DNA of 64,000 nucleotides from positions 2,232,001 through 2,296,000 of the forward strand of contig JAWQEG010000474.1 of NCBI GenBank assembly GCA_033782935.1. Direction: 5' to 3'. This stretch comes from Petrolisthes cinctipes (taxonomy: Eukaryota > Arthropoda > Malacostraca > Decapoda > Porcellanidae). A program made the position numbers and the translations under genes. The notes below the pieces were generated by a model, which worked only from the letters and a program-made list of their open reading frames with translations, was not told the origin of the DNA and did not search any database. Of the stretch, positions 11,777 to 23,100 are shown piece by piece (the stretch's first letter is position 1; the number at the start of each line of letters is the position of its first letter).

Positions 11777-12739
11777 TTAGCCCAGCTTGTATGACCTGAA
11801 GGAGGCTGGGTAGTACACGGGAGGATGGTAGGCAAGAGTGGAGGGATGACGGTATTTGTACACTGGCTCGTATTCCGGAAGTTCGAACGATGCTTTCGAG
11901 AGCCTGAAGAAATATTTGGGTACTGGAGGGTTGTAGGGATTGTCGTTTTCTTCTACTTTTTCGTTCTCTTCTTCTACTTCCTCCTCCTCTTCACTTGATT
12001 CCTCGCTAGATTCTTCATCCTCTTCGTCACTCTCTTCTTCGCTCTCAGGGAAAGTGTAAAAATAAACCTCATTGGACTCCTGACTGCTAAGATTCTCATC
12101 CTTATGACTGTAGCTTGGCCTGTGGTGTGGGCGGTAAGCAGACCTAGGAGGACCATAAGTCAGGCTGGGAGAACTGTACGAAGACTTGGGAGGAGAGTAT
12201 TTGGGTCTGGGGACACTGTAGGATGACGATTTACGAGGAGGATGAGAGGGGGACTGTTTGGGTCTGGGGACACTGTAAGAGGATGTCCTGGGAACACTGT
12301 ACTTAGTCTTGGGTCGTGGTTTGGGACGGTAGGAAGACTTGGGAGAAACATAGCTGCGTCGTGGGGTATCGTAAACAGGCCTTGGGGACGGGGCGTAGAC
12401 GAGGCTCTCCTGGGACTCTTGAGATTCGAGGTCGGCGTAACTAGGCTGGGGAGGGGCGTAGCGCTGTGGGGCCTCGTACGAATCGACAGACTCTGAGTAC
12501 TGAGCCTCACCAGAATACTTGACATCAGCCACAAACCCAGAGTCACCGTCCACGTAGTAGGTGACAGTCTGGCGGCGACCGTCGGGAAGGTGCACGGAAT
12601 ATGACCCCTTGGTATTGTCGCCGTCACGGGCTTCCTGGTGGCCGAAGTTGTTACCGGAGTAGTCCTTCACGCCGTAGTTGAACTCGTATATGGCCTCGCT
12701 GGACTCGTAGGACTCCTCAGAGGATTCCTCAGAGGATTC
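11777..12739 (-). CDS. RR-type (chitin_bind_4) cuticle protein, pro-resilin-like, with long acidic tail; terminal exon
   Basis: A minus-strand exon begins after an acceptor (cacatttcAG, at 12742-12740) and runs 320 codons to TAA at 11779-11777. Residues 1-17 or so are Ser/Glu-rich (ESSEESSEES). An RR-2-like chitin-binding domain follows (YEFNYGVKDYSGNNFGHQEA, then RDGD, GSYSVHLPDGRRQTVTYYVD, GFVADVKYSGEA). Next comes a Pro/Ser/Tyr-rich region with repeated SYSVPRPK/SPPKSSY units, and an acidic run of Glu/Asp/Ser near residues 230-265. The protein would be secreted and bind chitin in the exoskeleton. The acidic tail suggests calcium binding, as in calcification-associated cuticle proteins (inference). 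The signal-peptide exon expected upstream, as in the 19978-23301 gene, was not found in 12740-19870. Confidence 0.85.
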   Translation of the reverse strand, partial: ESSEESSEESYESSEAIYEFNYGVKDYSGNNFGHQEARDGDNTKGSYSVHLPDGRRQTVTYYVDGDSGFVADVKYSGEAQYSESVDSYEAPQRYAPPQPSYADLESQESQESLVYAPSPRPVYDTPRRSYVSPKSSYRPKPRPKTKYSVPRTSSYSVPRPKQSPSHPPRKSSSYSVPRPKYSPPKSSYSSPSLTYGPPRSAYRPHHRPSYSHKDENLSSQESNEVYFYTFPESEEESDEEDEESSEESSEEEEEVEEENEKVEENDNPYNPPVPKYFFRLSKASFELPEYEPVYKYRHPSTLAYHPPVYYPASFRSYKLG

Positions 12740-12999
12740 CTGAAATGTGTGAAAACTTGCAGGATATAATTATGAAGTGCACAAATGCAATTTTTATTTC
12801 TTATTTAACCTTGTCTTTTGGGTTGAATGTTTTATCCCTAACTTCAATTGTAACAATATTCTGCAGCAGCTCCAGTAGTTCATTAAGCACCAATTTAATT
12901 AATTTTGCAGATATAAAATATAGAGAGGTGGGTAACAATATGGAAATGATTCTATACGTGTTCCTAACTACAGAGTCACGATAATAGTGTGTATAAAGT

Positions 13000-13330
13000 A
13001 CGTATAAATAAATGATGTAAACACGTCTTTCAATTAAAACAAAAAATACTGTGGTGTGCAACAAAATCTTTCAAATTATTTAGATGTAATTTAATGTACT
13101 TTATTATTATATATGGTGTAGTTAAATTGTATGTATAAATAAATGATGTAAACACGTCTTTCAGTTAAAATAGAATATGTTGGCTTGGAGTTCGATACCC
13201 ATGAGGAGTTTAGTGGCAATGTCTTGATAAATGTTGTAAGTATAAGTCTTTCAGTTAAAATAAAAAATATTGGCTAGGACTTCGATACCCATGAGGAGTT
13301 TTGTGACAGTGTCTTGATAAATGAACTGTG
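13000..13330. repeat. About 100-bp tandem duplication, two to three degenerate copies
   Basis: The words ATAAATGATGTAAACACG and TCGATACCCATGAGGAGTTT recur at about 130-bp and 97-bp spacing. It lies upstream (on the minus strand) of the cuticle exon at 11777-12739. Function unknown. Confidence 0.75.
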
Positions 13331-13790
13331 TCGACTAGTGAAAGGCTCATACTCCTACATTATTACAGTATTATGTATTTATGTATTGGCTTCCTGACCT
13401 TCATTAATACCTCACTGTTAGATCATTATTCATAGGACCCCTTCTCACCTCGTTGCTGCTCTACCTTACTCATAATTAAAACCCCTTATCTCATTATTGA
13501 ACCTCTACTTTACTTCCTGGCCCTCCCCACTCAAGACTCATCACCCTTACTGTATTCCCCATCATCCCTTCTTCCTCCCTGCATGCCCATTCATTTGGTT
13601 AATATGTAGTACTTCCTCTTATTCATATCATTCTCACCCACCCCACTTCATTACCCAAACGTAGTCAACCCCACTGATTCATACCCATACTCTCTCTCTC
13701 CTCTCACATACTCTCTCTCCTCTCACCAACCCGTGTTCCTGTCACATGCTCTCTCTCTCTCTCCTCTCATTAACCTCCACTAATCCATTC
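13331..13790. other. Intergenic, pyrimidine-rich, no gene seen
   Basis: C/T-biased sequence with short (CT)n runs near 13690-13770. I find no exon of the adjacent minus-strand cuticle gene here. Confidence 0.5.
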
Positions 13791-14290
13791 ACCTTCACTT
13801 TCATCCATTCACTAACCCAAGCTCTTCCACCCACCACCTCCTCAACCATTAACCCACACCTCTCCACCCACCACCAACTAACCACTAACCCAAGCTATTC
13901 CACCCACCACCTCCCCAACCACTAACCCACACCTCTCCACCCACCACCAACTAACCACTAACCCACACCTCTCCACCCACCACCTCCTCAACCATTAACC
14001 CACACCTCTCCACCCACCACCAACCAACCACTAACCCACACACCTCTCCACCCACCACCAACTAACCACTAACCTACACCTCTCCACCTACCACCAACCA
14101 ACCATTAACCCACACCTCTCCACCCAACCACTAACCCTCACAACCCTCCCACTCCACCCTGCCCCTGCCTCATCCACTAACCCACACCTCTCCACCCAAC
14201 CACTAACCCACACACCTCTCCACCCAACCACTAACCCTCACAGCCCTCCCACTCCACCCTGCCCCTGCCTCATCCACCTACCCACACCCC
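13790..14290. repeat. Minisatellite of CCACTAACCCACACCTCTCC units
   Basis: Degenerate tandem units of about 30-45 bp made of ACCCACACCTCTCCACCCACC and ACCACTAACC. It includes a 100-bp near-duplicate (CTCACAACCCTCCCACTCC at about 14135 and again near 14235). Confidence 0.9.
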
Positions 14291-14374
14291 CCCCCCCTCT
14301 TCCACCTTCCACCTTCACCTCTTCCTTCACGCTCGGCCACACCCCCACCTGACCTAACTGGACTAGATTATACC

Positions 14375-14507
14375 ACGTGTGTGTGTCTGTGTGTGTGTGT
14401 GTGTGTGGAAAGTGAGAGTGAGAGAGTAAGAGTGAGTGGGTGGGTGTATCTTTGTGTGAGTGTGTATGCATAAGTAATTTGTGTGTACGTATGAATGCAT
14501 AAGTAAT

Positions 14508-14603
<96 letters not shown>

Positions 14604-14676
14604 TCAATGAGTGTATTTTTTGGGAGTGTGTACGCATAAATAATTTGTGTGTACGTTTGAGAGCATAAGTAGGCTA

Positions 14677-14726
<50 letters not shown>

Positions 14727-14830
14727 TGAGAAAGTGAGAGTGAGTGAGTGAATTTTTGTGAATGTATATGCCTAAATAATTCGTGTGTAGGTATGATTGC
14801 ATAAGTAATGTGTATGTGTGTGTGTGTTAG
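14375..14830. repeat. Microsatellite cluster: (GT)n, (GA)n, (GT)n
   Basis: (GA)n spans about 14513-14600 and (GT)n about 14680-14722, separated by copies of a TGCATAAGTAATTTGTGTG-type segment that itself repeats about four times (near 14467, 14495, 14635, 14770). Confidence 0.93.
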
Positions 14831-14939
14831 AGGGGTAGGAATGAAAGTAATATATAGGAGTGATTATAATTCCTGGCTACACTCCATCAATTCACTCCCT
14901 TCAATAATTCAGTCTATTCGTTTACATATTCACTTATTG

Positions 14940-15235
14940 CTACGAAGTTGAGAAGGATATGTTTTTGCCTTTGCTAGTCTGTCAGTCGGTCTGTTCATCA
15001 GTGCGATATCTCAGTCTGTTACGACCCTATTCTCACGAGGTTCGGTGGAAAGATTAGATATGGGCCAAGGAAGAAACCATTAACTTTAGAAGACAATCGA
15101 TAATACGTAAGAGGAGGTACGACAGCAAACATACCCAATAATTGTCAAGATTGATAGTGAAATGTGGGTGGGTTTGTCCTCAGACTTTTACGAGTTTGTG
15201 GACACGAGGTCTAAGGTGTACGGAAAAAATTATAG
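14940..15235. repeat. Dispersed repeat-like segment
   Basis: It contains the words GTCTGTCAGTCGGTCTGTTC, GCGATATCTCAGTCTGTTA and GAGGTTCGGTGGAAAG. From memory these resemble a dispersed repeat common in marine invertebrate genomes. No ORF. I cannot assign the class; a library search would settle it. Confidence 0.35.
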
Positions 15236-15385
15236 TGTTTTATATTCATATTTCCTTGATATAGTTACTACGTACTATATAAACTTTAGTTATTTTCATT
15301 CTCTTTACCCCTTTTGTAAAACGTGACTTGTATGTGTGTATGTGTGTGTGTGTGTGTGTGTTCAGTACATGTGCGTATATGTACA

Positions 15386-15597
15386 CTCGCCAGCACTTCC
15401 ACGTGGTACAGGGGCTCACACATATTGAGAGATGTAGCACCACTGTGATTATTTAGCTCGAAAAAATCCACGTGTGTGAGACGGAGTATCCTTTATACAC
15501 TGGCACATGAAGTGAACTTTGTTGCTTAAGGAACTGAATCACTTAATTAAATCTCTTAAACATGTGAGCCCCTGTACAACGCGGCAGTGCTGGCGAC
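15386..15597. mobile_element. MITE-like element, copy 1, with TGTACA target duplication
   Basis: The left terminus reads CTCGCCAGCACTTCCACG and the right GCGGCAGTGCTGGCGAC, an imperfect inverted repeat continuing inward for about 35 bp (GTACAGGGGCTCACA against TGAGCCCCTGTAC). TGTACA occurs at 15380-15385 and 15598-15603, consistent with a 6-bp target site duplication. No coding capacity. A second copy in the opposite orientation is at 28258-28625. Confidence 0.75.
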
Positions 15598-16097
15598 TGT
15601 ACATGTGGGTGTGGGCTGGAGTCGTTATCATTGACGGATTATTATGGTGGTGGTGACCCAAATACCGGACAAGCCTGAAATATGATTGTGTCTTGATACA
15701 GAAAAAATAAACACGACCTTAAGATGAATAAAGGAAGTTGGCCAAGCCGGATATTGACAAGGCTCTTGGTCACAGGGAGATGGATGCACTCAACTCCGGA
15801 TTGTACAGTCGGCGGCAAAAGTCGTGTCGCCTTACTCAGTGTTTCTTCAAGGATAACACATACATGATAATCATCACACCGACACATTCACCAACACAGA
15901 ATTACAATATCCAGGGGTGGAAATTAATAAACTGTTCTGGTTTTTCATTTTACGAGCCTGTGAAACTTATATTTTTATACTGTATTAAATTTTGATAACT
16001 TGGCAGATGTGAAGACTCTACTTTTGCAGCTGACTGTACTGTACACATATATAATCACAGGGTCCTTAAGGGGATAATATAGTAAGTATCATTTGGG

Positions 16098-16250
16098 ACA
16101 TTGGAGTTCCTTGATTCCTCCAAAGTGTGTCATGAAACAAATCCAATGAATAAATGTAATGGTATCCTGTTGCTTGGAATTGGTTGTTGGAGGAATCATT
16201 TGCTCCAGATTTACAACCCAAAACAATGCACTATATACCTCCTTAATATA
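16098..16250. repeat. Foldback element copy 3
   Basis: Co-oriented with 11314-11460. It shares ACATTGGAGT, CCTTGATTCCTCCAAAGT, TGTTGCTTGGAAT and TTGCTCCAGA at matching spacing. The GATTCCTCC and GGAGGAATC words form the stem. Confidence 0.65.
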
Positions 16251-16654
16251 GACAATTAATGGAGGTGAGTGGGAACTACTGATGATATTTCACCTTTCCC
16301 CATCATCAGGAAAATAATGTTCGTGATTGGAGATTATTTACAGATGGCACACTAGTTTCGTCCGCGACTGTACACCCGAGCTCTTAAATTCGTGACCACG
16401 TAATTAGATGTTTATGCCATTTGAGCTGGTAACATTTATTTGGGGAGGAATCAGAGTAGGTGGAACATAGTATAGAGGGACATGATACAATCTTTCACCT
16501 ACAATGACACCTTTCCCACACACTGTTACCAGCTCAGATTACATAAACATTTGGGGACGTGGTCGCGAATTTACGAGCTAGACTGTACACTAGGCTCGAG
16601 GTGGTGATGCCAGGCCCTAGAGATAAAAATTGACGCCTGTGGAAAGTGTACAGT

Positions 16655-16783
16655 GACGTGTGTGTGTTTTGATAAAGAGAGGAGGACTGAAGTAAGGACC
16701 CTGCAGTGTGTGTGTGTGTGTTTTGATAAAGAGAGGAGGACTTAATTAAGGATCCTGCAGTGTGTGTGTGTGATTGTGTATGG
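16655..16783. repeat. Two to three tandem copies of a GTGTGTGTTTTGATAAAGAG unit
   Basis: The segment GTTTTGATAAAGAGAGGAGG recurs about 58 bp apart, each time followed by CTTAA(or CTGAA)GTAAGGA and CCTGCAGTGTGTGTG. The array lies directly against foldback copy 4. Confidence 0.8.
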
Positions 16784-16935
16784 AAATTGGAGGCTTCTGC
16801 TGATTCCTCCTGACTATGCCAAGAAACACGCTGCTTCCATATAGGTGGTGCTTGTTTCGTGGATGTATGTATTATTTTGAAGGATTCGTTTACCTCCAAT
16901 TTTCAGACTACATCACAGGGTCCCTTAAATGGAGT
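16784..16935. repeat. Foldback element copy 4
   Basis: It begins AAATTGGAGGCTTCTGCTGA and ends TTTACCTCCAATTTTC. Its reverse complement is closely similar to 22578-22715. It carries the internal words GATTCCTCC and CACGCTGCTTCC. It is followed by CACAGGGTCCCTTAA, also found after copy 5. Confidence 0.75.
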
Positions 16936-16948
16936 GAAGTACCCCTCC

Positions 16949-16950
<2 letters not shown>

Positions 16951-16982
<32 letters not shown>

Positions 16983-16993
16983 ACCCCTCCCTT

Positions 16994-17049
<56 letters not shown>

Positions 17050-17190
17050 CCCTTCTCTACACACACTCACACACATACACACACACTTCCCTTTTCTACA
17101 CACACACATACAAACACATACACACACACGTACGCGTACCCCTCCCTTCTCTCTCTACACATATACACACACACACACATATATATAACC
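16951..17190. repeat. (CA)n microsatellite cluster
   Basis: Several (AC)n runs are broken by CTCCCTTCTCTAC spacers that repeat at irregular intervals. Confidence 0.95.
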
Positions 17191-17435
17191 CGAGGCAGGG
17201 TCATATATATAGCTCTCTCCTCACCTGCCATGACCCAACCCCATCTCACGTCACCTTAAGTGCTTTCCCTGCCATGCCCCCCCCCCCTACCTCTGACCCA
17301 ACTCACACAACCACTAACACCCACCTGACGAGGCCTCCTTAATGTTTCCCATGACCCTTCTATCCCCCACAAACACAAACCCATAATTGACCCCCACTTC
17401 ACCTATCTTTATTTGTACTATGACCCCCACATCCT

Positions 17436-18425
17436 TCATTCCAGACCCCCACCCTTCATTTCAGACCCTGCATCTTCATTCCAGACCCCCACCCTTCATT
17501 CCAGACCCCCACCCTTCATTCCAGACCCCCACCCTTCATTCCAGACCCCCACCCTTCATTCCAGATCCCCACCCTTCATTCCAGACCCCCACCCTTCATT
17601 CCAGACCCTCCATCTCTATTCCAGACCCTCCATCTCCATTCCAGACCCCCACTCTTCATTCCAGACCCTCCATCTCCATTCCAGACATCAACCCTCCATT
17701 CCAGAACTCTATCTCCATTCCAGAGCCTCATCCTCATTCCAGACCCTCCATCTCCATTCCAGACCTCAACCCTCCATCCTCCATTCCAGACCCCCACCCT
17801 CCATTCCAGACCTCAATCCTCCATTCCAGACACTCCATCTCAATTCCAGACCCTCCATCTCCATTCCAGACCCTCCATCTCTATTCCAGACCCTCCATCT
17901 CCATTCCAGACCTCAACCCTTCAATCCAGACCCCCATCCTCCATTCCAGACCCTCATCCTCCATTCCAAACCCCCACCCTCCAATCTAGACCCACACCCT
18001 CCATTCCAGACCCACACTCTCCATTCCAGACCCACACCCTCCATTCCAGATCCTCCATCTCCATTCCAGACCCCCATCCTCCATTCCAGACTTCAATCCT
18101 CCATTCCAGACACTCCATCTCCATTCCAGACCCACACCCTCCATTCCAGACCCACACTCTCCATTCCAGACCCTCCATCTTAATTCCAGACCCTCCATCT
18201 CCATTCCAGACCACCATCCTCCAATCCAGACCCTACATCTCCATTCCAGACCCCCACCCTCCAATCCAGACCCACACCCTCCATTCCAGACCTCAACTCT
18301 CCATTCCAGACCACCCCACCCTCCTTTCCAGACCCCCCACCCTTCATTCCAGACCCACACCCAACATTCCAGACCCTCCATCTCAATTCCAGACCCCAAT
18401 TCTCCAATCCAGATCTCCACCCCTC
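17436..18425. repeat. About 20-bp minisatellite, CCATTCCAGACCC units
   Basis: Roughly 45 tandem units based on TCCATTCCAGACCCCCACCC, with variants CTCCATCT and CTCAACCC in the second half. Local higher-order runs of the same variant are visible. The long ORFs over it in several frames are repeat artefacts. Confidence 0.97.
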
Positions 18426-18529
18426 ACCCTAGACTTCCACTTCTCATTTCCCACACACATCCTTCCCTCCCACACGCAATTCCTCCCTCACCTCACATCA
18501 CCGTTAGTGCTTCTCTACTGTGGCCTTGA

Positions 18530-19125
18530 TTCCCCACACCTGAACCCCACACCTGTCCCCCACACCTCTGTCCCCCACAACTGATCACTACACCTCATCC
18601 CCACGTCTGATCTCCACATCTTACACGCACACCTCTGTTCTCCACAACTGTACCTCATACCAGACCCACACCTCTACCCCACACCTGACCCCCACGCTTG
18701 AACCTCACGCATGACCCCCCACATCTGACCACCCCCCCCATCACCTCACACCCACACCTCTCTCATCCACACCTAACCCCCACCTCTTACACCCACACCT
18801 CTGTCATCCACACCTAACCCCCACATCTTACACCTACACCTCTGTCATCCACACCTAACCCCCACATCTTACACCCACACCTCTCACAACCACACCTCTG
18901 TCATCCACACCTAACCCCCACATCTTACACCCACACCTCTTACACCCACACCTCTGGCCTCCATACCTAACCCCCACATCTTACACCCACACCTCTCACA
19001 GCCACACCTCTGTCATCCACACCTAACTCCCACATCTCACACCCACACCTCTTACACCCACACCTCTGTCATCCATACCTAACTACCACATCTCACACCC
19101 ACACCTCTGTCCACCAAATAATCGA
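18530..19125. repeat. Minisatellite of CACACCTCTGTCATCCACAC units
   Basis: Tandem units of about 20-60 bp made from CACACCTCTGTCATCCACAC and CTAACCCCCACATCTTACAC, about 15 copies in degenerate order. Confidence 0.93.
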
Positions 19126-19400
19126 CAGCTACACACCAACCCAAATAAGATATAATACACTTATTCCTTTTGCATTCAATAATTTTGTTTAGAAACTTTA
19201 CTTAGTTATATGTTTTTTTATTTTACCATGTTATGCTGTACAGAAGAAAAAAAAATCTGCTGTTCGTTGCTACACATGAAACATTACCAATCCCTAATAA
19301 GATGTCACGTGCAAACGTCATGAGTGAAGTCAGTTTGAAATCCCTGAAGTGGAAAGGAACTAATGTGAGCACCTTTACGTATGCACAGAAATATACACAC

Positions 19401-19549
19401 TAGGTTAGGTTATGTTATGTTAGGTTAGGACTGACATATAAACAAGGTTAGGTTAGGTTAGGTTAGGTTAGGTTAGGTTAGGTTAGGTTAGGTTAGGTTA
19501 GGACTGACATATAAACAAGGTCAGGTTAGGTTAGGTTAGGTTAGGACTG
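19401..19549. repeat. Interstitial (TTAGG)n blocks with an 18-bp spacer
   Basis: Three blocks of the arthropod telomere repeat TTAGG are separated by the same spacer (ACTGACATATAAACAAGG), which occurs twice whole and once partially. The blocks lie about 350 bp upstream of the cuticle gene promoter at 19880-19934. Confidence 0.93.
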
Positions 19550-19879
19550 ACATATAAACAGACATGACCATTATCTATATAGGCAATTATATAATTTCAT
19601 ATATATCAATTAAGTTAAGATAGTAACTTAGTCATAATTATTTGTATGGACTCTCCCGACAACTAATCATATTCATGACTGTTTCATATTAATACTATAA
19701 TTTTGTCATTCATGTTTTTTGCCTCATTGACCACCTTACTCAATGACCCAGCAACACAACACACCCTCGCCAGCCAGCCAGACAGCCAGCCAGACAAACC
19801 ATTACATTCCCGTCCGCGCCTTTAATATCTTTCCCGCCTCGTGATCGTCATTTGTGCAACAGCCGGCCGACCGACCCCA

Positions 19880-19934
19880 TGACGTCACGACTCTACCACC
19901 TATATATACCTCGCCCCCACCGAAATGTTTCAGT
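19880..19934 (+). promoter_or_regulatory. Core promoter of the 19978 cuticle gene: CRE, TATA box, initiator
   Basis: TGACGTCA, a palindromic cAMP-response-element-like site, is at 19880-19887. The TATA box (TATATATA) is at 19901-19908. The arthropod initiator TCAGT is at 19930-19934, putting the start site A at 19932, 31 bp from the first T of the TATA box. The start codon follows 46 bp later. The spacing is textbook for an arthropod cuticle gene. Confidence 0.75.
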
Positions 19935-19977
19935 ACAAGAGGAATTCCCACACGAAGAACAACAAATAAGAACAGCC

Positions 19978-19989
19978 ATGAACTCCAAG
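19978..19989 (+). CDS. Cuticle gene exon 1 (start codon, MNSK)
   Basis: ATGAACTCCAAG is followed by the donor GTGGGT. The start was chosen because it is 46 bp after the predicted initiator and joins exon 2 in frame. Confidence 0.8.
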
Positions 19990-20053
19990 GTGGGTTGAGG
20001 AGATGTGATTAGTAGGTACCTGCTGTATTAATTACGAAAAGGTCAAATTTAGA

Positions 20054-20101
<48 letters not shown>

Positions 20102-23100
20102 ATTTACTGTCTAATGTCAAAGCATGATGACGAGGTTGACCAAAAAGCATATGAAATATAATTATAATAAAATTTAAAAAAAAAATACAAATATCTTATG
20201 TAATACTCTTAAGGAAGGTCAGGGGTTAAAGGAGGTATCTATTTTTATTTATTATTTTTTTCAGTACTCCTTCATTCTATTTCCCTCATTTCCACTCAAC
20301 TGTTCCAGGAATCCATTAAACTCATTTCATCTCTCCGATCCCTTGTATACAATTATTAATCTTATTCATTACACTCCAAACTCATTTCACCTTTCCACTT
20401 CTCATCCCCCAATACCTTGTTTATAATAATTAATCTTATTCATAACACTCTAAACTCATTTCACCTTTCCACTTCTCTGTTTCATTTCTCCAATCACTTG
20501 TATACAATTATTAATCTTATTCATTACACTCTAAACTCATTTCTCCAATGTCTTGTTTACAATAATTAATCAGATTCACTGCACTACTGTCATCCCATCT
20601 TATCTTTCCCGTTTACTGACTGACTGCTGTGAGGCTGTTCCATTCTACCTAAACCAACCAACACACTCACTACCTCTCTCACTCTAATTCAATCAACCAA
20701 CTCACTCACTACCTCTCTCACTCTAATTCAATCAACCAACTCACTCACTACCTCTCTCACTCTAATTCAATCAATCACACTCACTCCCTCTTTCTCTACC
20801 TCAACTAACACACTCACTCCCTTTCAACTAACCAACATACTCACTCACTCCCTCCCTCCCTCTCAACCAACACAACCCCCACACACACTCACTCCCTCCC
20901 TCTCAACCAACCAACCACCAAACCAATACACTCACTCCTTCACTCTCAACAAACCAACACACACACTCACTCACTCCCTCTCTCCCAACCAACCACCAAA
21001 CCAACACACACACTCACTCACTCTCTCCCAACCAACACAACCACCAAACCAACCTAACTCACTCACACACTCCCTCACTCTCTCTCTCTGAACCAACCAA
21101 CACACACACTCACTCACTCCCTCTCTCTCTCTGAACCAACCAACACACACACACACTCCCTCCTTCCCCCTCTCGTAGCTCACATATACTTTCCGTCTAG
21201 GTGTGCGTAATGGGTGTTGTGGTGTTGTTGATGGTGTGTGTAGCTGTGGTTACCTCTGACCGCCTCCCTGCATACTACTACCAGTCTCAGGTATTATTTA
21301 TTTTGGTTTTTAATCCATTTTGTACTCTGTATTTTTTTTTCTTCTGTTTACCTGTTTTTACTTAAATTTTTTTTTTTTTTTTTTAATCTATATTTTTTTC
21401 TGTTTACCTTTTTTTACTCTAATTTATTCTTTTTTTTTATTCTATATTTTTTTTGTTTAATTATTTTACTTAAATTTATTCTCTTTTTTTTTTACTCTAT
21501 ATTTTTTTCTGTTTACCTATTTTTACTCTAATTTAGTCTCTTTTTTTTTTTACTCTATATTTTTTTTCTGTTTACCTTTTTCTATTCTATATCTTTACTT
21601 TATTCTCTTTTTTACTTAAATTTATTCTCTTTTTGTACCCGAATTGTTTCTCTGTTTATCTATTTTACTTAAATTTATTTTCTTTTTTTCCCTCTAATTT
21701 ATTCTATTTTAAACTTTTTACTGTATTTTTGCTCAATCTTTACTTTATTCGCTTTTTACTCTAATTTATTCTCTTTTTACATTTGTTACTCTATTTTTAC
21801 TATATTTTTACTCTAATTTATCCTGTTTTTACTCTATTTTATTCTCTTTTTACTCTAATTTATTCTCTTTTTACATTTGTTACTCTATTTTTACTCTAAT
21901 TTATACTCTGTTTACTCTATTTTATTCTCTGTTTACTCTAATTTACTCTAATTTATTCTGTGTTTTTCTTTAATTTATTCTCTTTTTACCAGTTTTACTT
22001 TATTTTTACTATATTCTATTCTCTTTTTACTCTAATTCATTTAGTTATTACCCTAATTTATTCTCTTCTACCTTTTTTACTCTATCTTTACTCTACTTTT
22101 ACTCTACTTAATATGTTTTTGCTCTATTTTCTGTCTTTACTATATTTTATTATTTTTTTACTCATTTATTCACTCAATTTTTAATCTGTTTTGTCTCTAT
22201 CCTATTCATTTTTTTACTCTATTTTACTCTAATTTACTGTTTTTGTTCTTTTTTTACTTTATTTTTACTCTACTTTCCTCTGCTTTTCTTTATTTCTGCT
22301 CTAGCTTACTCTACTGTACATATTTTTTTTTTGCCATGTTTTTATTCTATTTTTACTCATTTATTACTCTATTTTAACTCTAATTTTTCTCTATTGTATT
22401 CTCTTATTACTCTATTTCTACTCTATCTTACTTTTTTTTTTTTTTTTTTTTTTTGCTCTATTTTTTATTCATTTATTACTCCATCCTGACTCCAATTATC
22501 ATGGTTCTTGTATGTCCTTCAATACGCTTAGTTGGAAGACGCCTCAGATACTTATGGGACCCTGTGATGTAGTCAGAAAATTGGAGGTAAATGAGTCCTT
22601 CAAATATTGCCACAAAGCACCACCTATAGGGAAGGAGCGTGTTTCGTGGCATAGTCAGAAGGAATCAGCAGAAGCCTCCATTTCTCATTTACGATCACAG
22701 GGTCCTTAATTAAAGTAAATACGATTCGCATATTTTCTGGATTTTATGATGATTTCTTTACTGTCCTCTCCATGATGGTAGGGGATATGGAAACAAACAC
22801 AGGACCTTCTATATATATAAAAACAAAAGTCGTTCGAAGCATAGTTCTTAATTGAGGACCTGCATGTTTAGTGTTGTGACATAACGTAACGAATTTGTAA
22901 AAAAAAAAAAAAAAAAAAAAATAAGCGTGCTATCACTTAGTTACATAATGTCTTTTATATACCAACAATATCTTTCATCAATCAATATACAGGAGTCGTC
23001 TGAGGAGTCGTACGAATCCAGAGAAGCCCAGTACAACTTCCAGTGGGCCGTAAGAGACGACTACTCCAGGAACGACTTCGGCCACCAGGAGGGTCGTGAC

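Noticed and set aside
12160..12627. 155-codon minus-strand ORF inside the cuticle exon
   Set aside because: Alternate-frame shadow of the RR cuticle protein, which has the recognisable domain in the other frame.
16816..17259. ORF of 147 codons with Thr/His repeats
   Set aside because: Encoded mostly by (CA)n microsatellite and a foldback copy.
17387..18420. ORFs of 200-256 codons rich in FQTP/HSRP and their antisense partners
   Set aside because: Produced by the ~20-bp CCATTCCAGACCC minisatellite; no start context, splice sites or domain.
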